NCBI GenBank assembly: GCA_031271345.1
Contig: JAISVX010000001.1
Location: forward strand, 248,001-312,000
Source of the DNA: Lactobacillaceae bacterium
GTDB lineage: Bacteria > Pseudomonadota > Alphaproteobacteria > RF32 > CAG-239
Direction of reading: 5' to 3'
DNA length: 64,000 bases
The notes beneath the pieces are model-generated. The model saw only the letters and a list, made by a program, of their open reading frames with translations, made no database searches and was not told the origin of the DNA. A program made the translations under genes and the position numbers. Shown here one piece after another: positions 17,245-26,400 of the stretch (its first letter is position 1; the number at the start of each line of letters is the position of its first letter).

Positions 17245-19368
17245 ATGATTAAATTTAATATTTCTACTAAAGAAATGGATTGGGGCGGTCGTAAGCTTGT
17301 CCTTGAAACAGGAAAAGTTGCCAGACAAGCTACAGGTTCGGTCATTGCGACTTATGGTGAAACAAAAGTTCACGCGACTGTTGTCGCGGCAAAAGAAGCC
17401 AAAGCTGACCAGGACTTTTTCCCGTTGACAGTAAACTATGTGGAAAAATACTATGCGACAGGAAAAATTCCCGGCGGGTTTATGAAAAGAGAAGGCAAAG
17501 CAAGCGAGCGCGAAGTTTTAATTTCGCGTTTGATTGACAGACCAATCAGACCATTATTTCCGGAAGCATTTAAAAATGAAATTCAAGTGGTTTGCACAGT
17601 TTTGGCGCATGATCAAAAGAACGACTCCGATGTTGTCGCGATGGTTGCAGCTTCCGCAGCTTTGGCGATTTCCGGCGTTCCTTTCTTAGGTCCTATCGCC
17701 GCTGCTAAAGTTGGATATAAAAATGGCGAATATATCCTAAATCCAACTTTGGAAGAAATGAAAGATACAGAGCTTGAACTGGTTGTCGCCGGCACAACGG
17801 AAGGCGTTTTGATGGTTGAGTCCGAAGCGGACGAGCTTTCAGAAAAAGTTATGCTTGACGCTGTTATGTTTGGTTTTGATAACTTCCAGTCTGTTATCAA
17901 GCTGATTGAAGAGTTAAAAAAAGAAGCCGGTAAAGAACCATGGGAAGCTCCAAAGTTTCCAAAAGAGTTTGATGAGCTTTATAAAGAGGTTTCAAAAAAT
18001 TTCAAAGCAAAATACGAGAAAGCTTTCAATGAAACAGACAAACAAAAACGCGGCGAATTAGTCGGTCAGGTTACAACTGAAGCCAAAGAAAGCATTGATG
18101 CTGAAAATGAGCTTCAAGTCCGTTATATCGGCGATGTTGTTGAAAAGCTAATGAGCGAAGTAGTCAGAGGAAAAGTATTGACTACCGGCAGGAGAATCGA
18201 TGGGCGCGATACAAAAACAGTTCGTCCGATAGACTGTGAAGTTGATGTTCTGCCAACAGTCCACGGTTCCGCATTGTTTACTCGCGGTGAAACACAGGCT
18301 CTTGTTGTCGCAACACTGGGTACTGGAGAAGACGGACAGATTATTGACGGTCTTTTTCCCGAATATAAGCAGACGTTTATGCTAAACTATAATTTCCCTC
18401 CTTTTTCTGTTGGCGAAGTTGGACGCTACGGCGCTCCGGGCAGACGTGAAATCGGTCATGGAAAGTTAGCATGGCGCGCGATTAATCCCATGCTTCCAGA
18501 AATGGGTGGAGACGAGTTTCCTTATACTTTGCGCGTTGTTTCAGAGATTATGGAATCTAACGGTTCTTCTTCTATGGCAACGGTTTGCGGAACAACGCTA
18601 TCTCTTCAGGCGGCGGGTGTTCCTTTGAGAAAACCAGTCGCTGGCATTGCAATGGGCTTGATTAAAGAAGCTGACGGCAGCTTTGCTGTTCTTACAGATA
18701 TTCTTGGCGATGAAGACCATCTTGGCGATATGGATTTTAAAGTTGCAGGTACTAAAGATGGTATTACAGCTTTGCAAATGGATATTAAAATTACATCTAT
18801 TACAAAAGAGATTATGGAACAGGCTCTTGCTCAGGCTTATGATGGCAGAATTCATATTATGGGCGAAATGGCGAAAGCAATTTCCGAGCCTCGTAAAGAA
18901 TTAGCTCCAACGGCGCCAAAAATTATTGCTATTAAGATTCCTGTAGATAAAATTCGCGAAGTTATCGGAACCGGCGGCAAGGTCATCAGAGAGATTATTG
19001 AAAAGACCAATACAAAAATTGATATCACTGACGACGGCGTTGTTAGAATTGCCGCTGTTAATCAAGAAGACGGCAATGCGGCTCTTGAATGGGTTAACGG
19101 TATTGTGGCTGTTCCAGAAGAAGGCAAAATCTACAAAGGCGTAATTACAAAAATTATGGACTTTGGTGCGTTTGTAAAATTCTTGGGTTCAACAGAAGGT
19201 TTGGTTCATATCTCGGAAGTTAAAGATGAGAGAATCGCCTCTGTATCAGACTTCTATAAAGAAGGCGATACAATCTGGGTTAAATATATGGGCAATGATA
19301 ACCGTGGAAAAATCAGATTATCTGCGAAGCGTGTTAACCAGGAAACAGGCGAAGATTTAGAAAAATAA
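17245..19368 (+). CDS. pnp: Polyribonucleotide nucleotidyltransferase
   Basis: 707 residues from the ATG at 17245, which has CGAAAGG at 17231-17237; an in-frame TTG at 17224 lies inside the leader hairpin and lacks a binding site. Two RNase PH-like domains (about 1-210 and 300-540) flank a helical linker. The second carries the LFTRGETQ phosphate site and [12 protein letters not shown] (about 550-610, [14 protein letters not shown]) and S1 (about 615-690) domains follow. PNPase degrades RNA 3-prime to 5-prime by phosphorolysis and is part of the degradosome. Confidence 0.97.
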   Translation: MIKFNISTKEMDWGGRKLVLETGKVARQATGSVIATYGETKVHATVVAAKEAKADQDFFPLTVNYVEKYYATGKIPGGFMKREGKASEREVLISRLIDRPIRPLFPEAFKNEIQVVCTVLAHDQKNDSDVVAMVAASAALAISGVPFLGPIAAAKVGYKNGEYILNPTLEEMKDTELELVVAGTTEGVLMVESEADELSEKVMLDAVMFGFDNFQSVIKLIEELKKEAGKEPWEAPKFPKEFDELYKEVSKNFKAKYEKAFNETDKQKRGELVGQVTTEAKESIDAENELQVRYIGDVVEKLMSEVVRGKVLTTGRRIDGRDTKTVRPIDCEVDVLPTVHGSALFTRGETQALVVATLGTGEDGQIIDGLFPEYKQTFMLNYNFPPFSVGEVGRYGAPGRREIGHGKLAWRAINPMLPEMGGDEFPYTLRVVSEIMESNGSSSMATVCGTTLSLQAAGVPLRKPVAGIAMGLIKEADGSFAVLTDILGDEDHLGDMDFKVAGTKDGITALQMDIKITSITKEIMEQALAQAYDGRIHIMGEMAKAISEPRKELAPTAPKIIAIKIPVDKIREVIGTGGKVIREIIEKTNTKIDITDDGVVRIAAVNQEDGNAALEWVNGIVAVPEEGKIYKGVITKIMDFGAFVKFLGSTEGLVHISEVKDERIASVSDFYKEGDTIWVKYMGNDNRGKIRLSAKRVNQETGEDLEK

Positions 19369-19382
19369 AATCTGTTTTAAGC

Positions 19383-19414
19383 AAAAAAGAGCGGTATAAA
19401 AACCGCTCTTTTTT
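19383..19414 (+). terminator. Terminator after pnp
   Basis: A 13-bp perfect stem (19383-19395 with 19402-19414), core AGAGCGGT/ACCGCTCT, with a 6-base loop and T-rich end. It is symmetrical, so it also serves the convergent gene ending at 19429. Confidence 0.95.
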
Positions 19415-19428
19415 GTTTGTGCATTATA

Positions 19429-20514
19429 TTAATGCAGAGTTCTTTTTGTTTGGCTTAGTTGCATTTTTACTGCCGGATTGATTTGCTTTTCCACGTTATG
19501 CCTAAACGAACTTCCGCTGTCAGGAGATGGTTTTTCAGCTTTTTTAGGCATTCTGTCTCTGACAGATTGTATTTTTTTCGATCTGTCAACAACGGGTTTG
19601 GCAACAGCTTCCATAATCTCGGAAGCGTTTTCGATTAAGCTTCTATGTTCTTTTGTCTGTTGTTTTTTCATCAGCGGTATGTTTTCAGCTATCATAACAT
19701 CCAACTGATCCAGCATAGTTATCATTGCTTCGTTGTTTAGTTCTCTAGGATTTGACGAGCCATTTGTCGCCATGTTGTATCTTATGACAAATTTCTTTGC
19801 GTCTTCAGCGGTAGCCTGGTTATATTTTTCGCTTTTCAGTTTGTATAATTTTAGGGTATCGCAGACGCCGTCATTAATTTCCTGTTGTGTACTGCACTCA
19901 TCCAAAGGACCTTGCACAAAATCGAACCCGGTTTCTTCGGCTTCGTATCCTGGTCCGCTGATAATTTTGATTCTTTTTGCCGGATCCATACAGTCGTTTT
20001 CAAAACGGTTGGGATCATTCTCATTCCATTCGACTTTAGCCGGGTCGTTGACTTCCCAAAAGATTGCTTTTAGAGGCTGCCCGTTGATTGAATTGTTTAA
20101 ATCATTAAGCCCTTTTTCAGCATGGGAACATATCTCGGCGCCGCTGATTGTATTGTCGTATTCTTTTACTCTGATGATATAGTCTACCAGCGCGCAGTTG
20201 CTGTCGGCTAATACTCTGCTGCAAATAAAACCCATTATCTGAGGGTTTTGCGAATCCAAATCTTTTCCAAATACGCTGAGCAGCTGCTGACCTTCTTCTC
20301 TTCCCGCCTGAAGATTTCCCATCCAGTATTCCAAGCTTTCCTGTTCGCAAGGGATTGGAAACGCGTCGTTATATATTCCGGCGTGGACGTTTGCCAATAG
20401 TTTTGCGGCGGCTTGCTGGTCCGACTTGGAGCCTCCCTTTTCAAAAGCGTCATTGAGGTCTACGCATTCGATTGCTTCCCCAGCCTCTGTTTTAAAAGTT
20501 TTGGATATTGTCAT
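19429..20514 (-). CDS. GNAT-acetyltransferase-like protein with long C-terminal tail
   Basis: 361 residues. Residues about 90-240 show the outline of a GNAT domain: a GFICSRV strand, an SHAEKGLNDLNN helix and a DPAKRIKII...GFDFVQGPL motif like the DPEKR...GFxxxDFxYVQPPL pattern of some acetyltransferases. The acetyl-CoA loop is not obvious, so activity is uncertain. The last 100 residues are charged, lysine- and serine-rich and probably disordered. AAAGG lies upstream of the ATG. It is convergent with pnp and divergent from the gene at 20705. Confidence 0.5.
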   Translation of the reverse strand: MTISKTFKTEAGEAIECVDLNDAFEKGGSKSDQQAAAKLLANVHAGIYNDAFPIPCEQESLEYWMGNLQAGREEGQQLLSVFGKDLDSQNPQIMGFICSRVLADSNCALVDYIIRVKEYDNTISGAEICSHAEKGLNDLNNSINGQPLKAIFWEVNDPAKVEWNENDPNRFENDCMDPAKRIKIISGPGYEAEETGFDFVQGPLDECSTQQEINDGVCDTLKLYKLKSEKYNQATAEDAKKFVIRYNMATNGSSNPRELNNEAMITMLDQLDVMIAENIPLMKKQQTKEHRSLIENASEIMEAVAKPVVDRSKKIQSVRDRMPKKAEKPSPDSGSSFRHNVEKQINPAVKMQLSQTKRTLH

Positions 20515-20635
20515 ATTGAGCCTTTCTTTGTCAAAACATAGGGAAGATATAACATGTTTTTGTCAAGTTTTCAACTATTTTTTGGAAAAATTTTTACTTG
20601 TGTATGGCTTTATGCTTTTATGCAAAGAAATTCAT

Positions 20636-20664
20636 TTGACAAACCATATTTTTTTGTCTAGTAT
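20636..20664 (+). promoter_or_regulatory. Sigma-70-type promoter for the small membrane protein
   Basis: TTGACA at 20636-20641, a 17-base spacer and TAGTAT at 20659-20664, about 40 bases before the ATG at 20705. The -35 is perfect and the -10 matches four of six. This also supports the start at 20705 over earlier in-frame codons. Confidence 0.65.
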
Positions 20665-20704
20665 TAAAATAGCTTTTTTATTAGTAACTAATACATATAA
20701 AACT

Positions 20705-21043
20705 ATGGCAACTATTTTTTTTATTGTCCGCGTAATCTGCATAATCGCTGTCATTTATGGCTTAATATGCTTGGTTTCGTGGCATTACGAGAAGAAACTG
20801 AGAGTGGTTCGTCTCGTTGAAAAGTATGAAACTCCCGAACGTTGGTACTGTGTTTGGATTGAATACGGCGTCGAGTGCTGGGGTGAAATTTGTGTTCCCA
20901 AGGATGCTATGGTTTCCGCGGGAGATTACGTTCTTGCCCACAAAGGCAGGTTTGGTAAGGAGAGATGGGAAATGACGGTTGTCGACGGCAATGTGGCGCG
21001 TCATTATAAAAACGACAAGTATCCCAATATCAAGCTTATATAA
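20705..21043 (+). CDS. Small membrane-anchored protein of unknown function
   Basis: 112 residues from the ATG at 20705. One N-terminal membrane helix (about residues 3-24) is followed by a soluble, aromatic-rich beta domain with RWYCVWIEYGVECWGEI and three cysteines (two in that segment). No family is recognised. The ATG lies about 40 bases after a good promoter and before a strong terminator, so the gene is a single transcription unit. No clear Shine-Dalgarno is seen, which lowers certainty on the exact start. Longer in-frame starts would overlap the promoter. Confidence 0.6.
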   Translation: MATIFFIVRVICIIAVIYGLICLVSWHYEKKLRVVRLVEKYETPERWYCVWIEYGVECWGEICVPKDAMVSAGDYVLAHKGRFGKERWEMTVVDGNVARHYKNDKYPNIKLI

Positions 21044-21065
21044 GAACCTATCAAAGATTTTATTA

Positions 21066-21108
21066 ATGCCGCAGTTTTCCTAAAAAGGAAACTGCGGCAT
21101 TTGTTTTT
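21066..21108 (+). terminator. Terminator after the small membrane protein
   Basis: ATGCCGCAGTTTTCCT (21066-21081) pairs with AGGAAACTGCGGCAT (21086-21100) with one bulged T, followed by TTGTTTTTT. Confidence 0.93.
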
Positions 21109-21154
21109 TAAAATTTGCTTGCAAAATTAAATATATAGTTGTAAAAGGTAGGAA

Positions 21155-21189
21155 CTTTCGCAGGCACCCCTGGAGGCTGCGGAAGAAAG
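21155..21189 (+). promoter_or_regulatory. Structured leader upstream of bL25
   Basis: CTTTC (21155-21159) pairs with GAAAG (21185-21189), and GCAG (21160-21163) with CTGC (21177-21180), leaving a GGAA bulge on the right side and a GC-rich apical part. It is far more GC-rich than its surroundings and lies 27 bases before the bL25 ATG. Autoregulation by the ribosomal protein is a plausible but untested role. Confidence 0.45.
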
Positions 21190-21216
21190 ATTAATAATAT
21201 AAAAGGATTTTTTAAA

Positions 21217-21507
21217 ATGGCTAAAATAGTTTTTAACGCTGAAAAACGCGAAAAAGCAGGTAAGGGGGCAGCTAGAGCAGTACGTCGCGAAGGTCGTATT
21301 CCTGCAGTTATTTATGGTGGAAAACAAGAACCAATGCTGGTTAGCTTGCACCCGGTTGAGTTAGAAAAAGCTCTTGAAAAAAGAGATTTCTACAAGTCTG
21401 ATATTGAAGTTGTTGTTGGAGGCAAAGCTTACAAAGTTGTCTGCCAAGATGTGCAGTTTCATGTTGTTACAGATTTCCCAATCCACGTAGATTTTTTAAG
21501 AAAATAA
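21217..21507 (+). CDS. rplY: 50S ribosomal protein bL25, short form
   Basis: 96 residues. The GKGAARAVRREGRIPAVIYG segment (about residues 10-29) and the VxxKxYKVVCQDVQFHVVTDFPIHVDF block (about 66-92) are the L25 core that binds 5S rRNA. Most alphaproteobacterial bL25 (Ctc type) proteins have an added C-terminal TL5 domain of about 100 residues; here the frame stops at the end of the core, as in E. coli. The stop is followed by a terminator, so no hidden extension exists. AAAAGGA is the binding site. Confidence 0.9.
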   Translation: MAKIVFNAEKREKAGKGAARAVRREGRIPAVIYGGKQEPMLVSLHPVELEKALEKRDFYKSDIEVVVGGKAYKVVCQDVQFHVVTDFPIHVDFLRK

Positions 21508-21530
21508 TTTCTACGGTGATATAAAGTTTT

Positions 21531-21558
21531 AAGGATGAGGTTTTCTCATCCTTTTTTA
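21531..21558 (+). terminator. Terminator after bL25
   Basis: AAGGATGAG (21531-21539) / CTCATCCTT (21545-21553), a 9-bp stem with a 5-base loop and a run of T. Confidence 0.92.
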
Positions 21559-21606
21559 TTTGATTATTAAGATATTTTTGCTATCTTACCGAGAGGAGAA
21601 AGCATA

Positions 21607-22185
21607 ATGTTTTTAATCGTCGGATTGGGCAATCCCGGAGCGGAATATGTAAATACGCGTCATAATGTCGGTTTTATGACCGCGGATGCGGTTGCTGAAA
21701 AATATGGGTTTTCAGCATACAAGTCTAAGTTTGACGGATTGATTGCGGAAGGGAAAATTGCCGGCGAAAAGGTTATGCTGCTTAAGCCGCAGACATATAT
21801 GAATCTTTCTGGAAACTCGGTTGTTAAAGCCGCGCTTTTTTATAAAATTCTGCCTGAAAACATTATAGTTATACACGATGATTTGGATTTGGAAGTCGGC
21901 AAGATAAAAACCAAGCTGGGCGGCGGAGCCGGAGGACACAACGGCATTAAGAGCATTGATTCGCACATAACGCCGGGTTATAACAGAATAAGAATCGGTA
22001 TCGGCTATCCGAATGAAAAAAGAGATGAAAAAGTGGTGGCTCACGTTTTGGGCAAAATATCGAAAGCCGAAGAAGAAGCAATCGGCAAAAGCGTTGAGAT
22101 TGTAACGGATACAATCTCCATTCTTATAAAAGAAGGGGTCTCTTCATATTCCAACAAGCTTGGAATGCTCCTTTATATATCTTGA
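21607..22185 (+). CDS. pth: Peptidyl-tRNA hydrolase
   Basis: 192 residues. FLIVGLGNPGAEYVNTRHNVG contains the catalytic His (about residue 20) after the conserved Asn. KPQTYMNLSG and the IVIHDDLDLEVG and GGGAGGHNGIKSI segments follow in order. The enzyme frees tRNA from prematurely released peptidyl-tRNA. GAGAGGAGAAAG is the binding site. Gene order bL25-pth-ychF is common in proteobacteria. Confidence 0.97.
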   Translation: MFLIVGLGNPGAEYVNTRHNVGFMTADAVAEKYGFSAYKSKFDGLIAEGKIAGEKVMLLKPQTYMNLSGNSVVKAALFYKILPENIIVIHDDLDLEVGKIKTKLGGGAGGHNGIKSIDSHITPGYNRIRIGIGYPNEKRDEKVVAHVLGKISKAEEEAIGKSVEIVTDTISILIKEGVSSYSNKLGMLLYIS

Positions 22186-22252
22186 AAAAACTGAAACTAT
22201 AATGTATAAAGCTCCTAAATTTAATTGGCATTAGTTTATGGAGTTTTTTGAT

Positions 22253-23365
22253 ATGGGTTTTAATTGCGGTATTGTTGGTTTGCCAAATGTTGGAAAATCT
22301 ACATTATTTAATGCTTTGACACAAACTATCGCGGCTCAGGCGGCAAATTTTCCGTTCTGCACCATTGAGCCAAATACTGGCAGAGTGGCTGTTCCTGACG
22401 AGCGTTTAGACATGCTGGCAAATATTGTAAAGCCGCAGGCGGTAATCCCTACTTATCTTGAGTTTGTTGATATTGCTGGTCTTGTCAAAGGGGCGTCAAG
22501 AGGCGAGGGCTTGGGGAATAAGTTTTTGGCAAATATTCGCGAAACCGATGCGATTATTCATGTTCTTCGCTGCTTTGAAGACGGCAATATTACCCATGTC
22601 GAAGGGAGCGTCGACCCGATAAGAGACGCGGAGATTGTTGAGACAGAGCTTATGATTGCGGATTTGGAGTCCTTGGAGAAAAGATTTGAGCAGCTTGAGA
22701 AAAAAGCAAAATCCGGCGGAGATAAAGACGCGCAGTTAAAAGTTGAGGTTATGGCTCCCATTGTCGAAGCTTTAAGACAAGGCAAGCCGGCGAGAGTCGC
22801 CGCTCCAGGCAAAGACAACAAGGACGCGTACAAGCAATATCAAATGCTTCAGCTGTTGACATCCAAACCGGTATTGTATGTATGCAATGTTGACGAGGAC
22901 AGCGCGGCGGAAGGCAATAAATATTCGGAAGTTGTTTTTGCAAAAGCCAAAGAAGAAAACGCACTGGCGGTTATTATTTCTGCGGCGATTGAATCCGAAG
23001 TCGCCCAGTTAGAATCAGATGAAGAGAAAAAAGAATTTTTAGAGTCTTTGGGCTTGGAAGAAACGGGTCTTTCTAAAATTATCCGCGCCGGATATAATCT
23101 TTTGGGGCTGCAGACATATTTTACCTGCGGCGTTAAAGAAGTTCGGGCATGGACTTTCTTAAAAGGCTATAAAGCTCCGCAGTGCGCGGGAGTTATTCAT
23201 ACAGATTTTGAAAAAGGCTTTATCAGAGCCGAAACAATTGCTTATGACGATTTTGTAAAGTTTAACGGCGAGCAAGGCGCGAAAGAAAACGGCAAAATGC
23301 GTTCCGAAGGCAAGGAGTATGTGGTAAAAGACGGGGATGTTATGCACTTTCTTTTTAATGTGTAA
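22253..23365 (+). CDS. ychF: Redox-regulated ATPase YchF
   Basis: 370 residues from the ATG at 22253; GGAG at 22240-22243 is nine bases upstream and the protein then starts MGFNCGIVG as in the family. An earlier in-frame ATG at 22238 overlaps this site. P-loop GLPNVGKST, switch region [17 protein letters not shown] and a TGS-type C-terminal domain (about 285-370). YchF is an Obg-family protein that prefers ATP and binds ribosomes. A coiled-coil arm spans about 120-200. Confidence 0.96.
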   Translation: MGFNCGIVGLPNVGKSTLFNALTQTIAAQAANFPFCTIEPNTGRVAVPDERLDMLANIVKPQAVIPTYLEFVDIAGLVKGASRGEGLGNKFLANIRETDAIIHVLRCFEDGNITHVEGSVDPIRDAEIVETELMIADLESLEKRFEQLEKKAKSGGDKDAQLKVEVMAPIVEALRQGKPARVAAPGKDNKDAYKQYQMLQLLTSKPVLYVCNVDEDSAAEGNKYSEVVFAKAKEENALAVIISAAIESEVAQLESDEEKKEFLESLGLEETGLSKIIRAGYNLLGLQTYFTCGVKEVRAWTFLKGYKAPQCAGVIHTDFEKGFIRAETIAYDDFVKFNGEQGAKENGKMRSEGKEYVVKDGDVMHFLFNV

Positions 23366-23433
23366 GTTTTATTTACGAGCTTCATGCTTGTTAAAAATTT
23401 TTATCTGCGTGGCAAACTCATAAATAAAACTTA
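23363..23433. terminator. Inverted repeat between ychF and the autotransporter gene
   Basis: TAAGTTTTATTTACGAG (23363-23379) is repeated inverted at 23417-23433 with one mismatch. The spacer of 37 bases contains AAAAATTTTT. The left arm includes the last bases of the ychF stop. The two flanking genes converge here, so it may act as an AT-rich bidirectional terminator; the large loop makes this less sure. Confidence 0.5.
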
Positions 23434-23454
23434 TGAATGGCTGTTTAATAAAGG

Positions 23455-26400
23455 CTACCAGGCATAGTTAAGACCAACATTAAGCGATAAAGCGTCATAA
23501 TTTGAGCCGAAGGTATAATTTGTCATTCCAAATATTGATAACTGTTTATCAACGGCATATCTTCCTCCAAGTTCAATACGGCTTAAAGTTCCAGCCTTAT
23601 AACTTTCCACTTTTCCAAGGCTTGTTATGCTTACGCTGTTTCCATTAACATAACTGCGGATAATGCTTGGCTTAATATAAACCTTTGCCAGACCGTTTAT
23701 CTGAGCCAAAGTTTTTTCAAGTTTTAATCCAAGTTCTATTTCTGTGTGGCTTAATGTTTCAAATTTTGCGGTTTTGCCAAAATTGTCGGTTATTTCATCA
23801 AAATCAGTTTTGTTATAAGAAATTCCCGCGCTAGGTTCTAATGTATATTTATTTTTCAATGCAAACAAGTATCCAAAGTCAGCCTCTCCGCCAATCTGTC
23901 TGCCATCAGTATCATTTTTGACGCCGTCTTTGGTGCTTAGGTCTGTCTGAAGCAGTCCGCCGTAAACAGCTGCGAATGCCCAGAAGTTGTTTTTATCATA
24001 GCGATAATACAGCCCCGTGATGTAGCTGTTAACATCTATTTCTCCCTTAATCGGCGAGTTGTAGTGTTCTCCTTTGCCGTTTAGGTCAAAACTTCCCATT
24101 CTATATGAAGCAAATGCGCCAAGCTTATGGTTTGCATTATATTGGACGTCAAATCCGCCTTCAAGACCGTAGATGTCCGCTTCCATATTCTGCGGTTTTT
24201 TCAAAGTTGCCGTGTGGTAAACAGGACTGACCCATACATTATAAAGAGGGTTTCCGTCGTAGTTAATGTCATAAATTCCGCAGCCCGGGCAGTATGCTTT
24301 GTTATCGGCTATTTTGTTGAAAATATTGCGTGTCATGCTTCTGGTCTGCTCAACGGCGGCTGCATGAAGGTCTATATATCCGACAATCTCAGATGCCACG
24401 TCAATTTTTCCGCCGCCTTTTTCATAATCTGGATTATTGCTGCCGTTCATTGCAAACGACCATGTCTTGCTGTCATCTCCCAAGTCCGTATAGACAATGT
24501 CGTATAAATACGGACTGCCGAACACGCGGAAAATTGAAAACGAAGAAGCGGAACCCGCCGTATCATTAAACGATTCCGCAAACAAAATTTTTCCGCGTTT
24601 ACGGATGTCTTCATTGCTTGTCGCATGGACGACCAATCTTGTCGAACCAGTAACATCACCGCTAACGCTCAATACGTCAGATTTCATCAAGTCGGGATTG
24701 ACGTCGATGTTCACATAACTGTCTCCGCTGATTGTGTATGATTTGAGGTTTATTGTTTCCACATAGCCGTTATTGAGGTCAAGCGTCGAGTCTGTGATAG
24801 CGAGGTCGGGAGCTGTGCCGCTGATGCCTCCTTGATTATCCAGGCTGTAGGTGAACCTTGAGCTTGTAAAGCCTCCAAGACCGCTTACCGCTCTTCCAAG
24901 CTTGAGCGTTGAGTTTGCGATGTTTATGCTGCCGGCATTAACGAGAGAGTTGTTAAGAGATACCACGCCGCTGCCGTCGCCGGTAATAGAAACGCTGTAC
25001 CCGGCGTCGCCGTCTATTGAATCGTCAAAAAGAATTGTACCGCCGTTGATAGTGTTAAGACTCAGAGTTGTCGGAAAATCAATGCTGCCTTCCGTGCAGT
25101 TGTTCAAATCGCAAATCGTCTGAGAGCCTTTAAGGTGAGCCATATAAATTGCGTTATGCTCGTCATTGGCTTTATTGCCGCTAAACTTGGAAAAATAATT
25201 ATCTGCAGTGATATTAATGCTGCCCTCATTATAAATTGCTCCGCCCTTTGCTTCGCCCGCCGCTTTTACGGAATTACCGATAAAGCCGACATTGGTTAAA
25301 ACAAGCGTCGGCACGACGAAATCTTCAATCTGAGGTTCTTCTTTTGTATATAAATCAGAATTTTCAATGTCATTTAATGTATTGTCATATTCATCTTGGC
25401 TCCAAAGGGTACTAGGATAAACAGTTTTATTTAAAGAAAATCCATTAAAAATGGCGCCGCCATAGGCGTCTCCATGCTGTGAAACAGCCTTGTTTCCGCT
25501 GAATATGTTGCCGTTTAAGTTCATTGTTGTTACTGTAGAACTGTTTCCGCTGACATACCAGTAAGTATCTGAAAATACGCTCGGGTCATCATATAAAGTG
25601 AAGAAATAACCGATTAGATTTTTCTGCTCTGCTCTATAGATAGCTCCGCCGGAAGCGGTGCTGTCTACGGAAGAGGCATAATTATCTGTAAAATTACCCG
25701 TTATATTGCCGATATTGCCATTGCCATAAAGAGCTTCGTAAATAGCTCCGCCGCTTGCTCCATTTGCTGTTGAGGATACGTAGTTGCCGATAAAATTTCC
25801 CGCAATGCTGTCTATAGAACCTGTGTTATAAATTGCTCCCCCATAGGCTTGAGTATTAGCCCCTGAAGCCAGAGCATGGTTGCCGACAAAATCTCCAGTA
25901 ATAACGGCAATTTTGGTACGGTTGTGAATTGCCCCTCCAGCAGCATAACCAGAATAGGAGGCATTGGTTACTTCCACATAATTTTGAATGAAATTTCCAG
26001 TTATATTTATAGTCTTGTTATACGCTTCGTTAAAGATTGCCCCCCCATAGGCATCGGATGTTAAAGAGACATGATTTTTAATAAAATTGCCAGTTACATT
26101 TAGGTCTCCCAGATTACTAATTGCGCCGCCGTAGGACGATGAATAATTTTCAATAAAATGTCCGGCAATATTTGCGCTGCCAGTTGAATAGTTGTAAAAA
26201 GCGCCTCCCTGATTGCTGTAATTTTTGACAAAGCTTCCAGTTACATTTAGGTCTCCCAGATTACTAATTGCGCCGCCGTAATTGTAGGAATGATTATCAA
26301 AAAAATCTCCCGTGATAGAGCTTATTGTGCCTTCATTATGTATAGCGCCGCCGTAACTATAATAACCGCCGAAAATGCCGTTAGTTGTCGAAGAAACATA

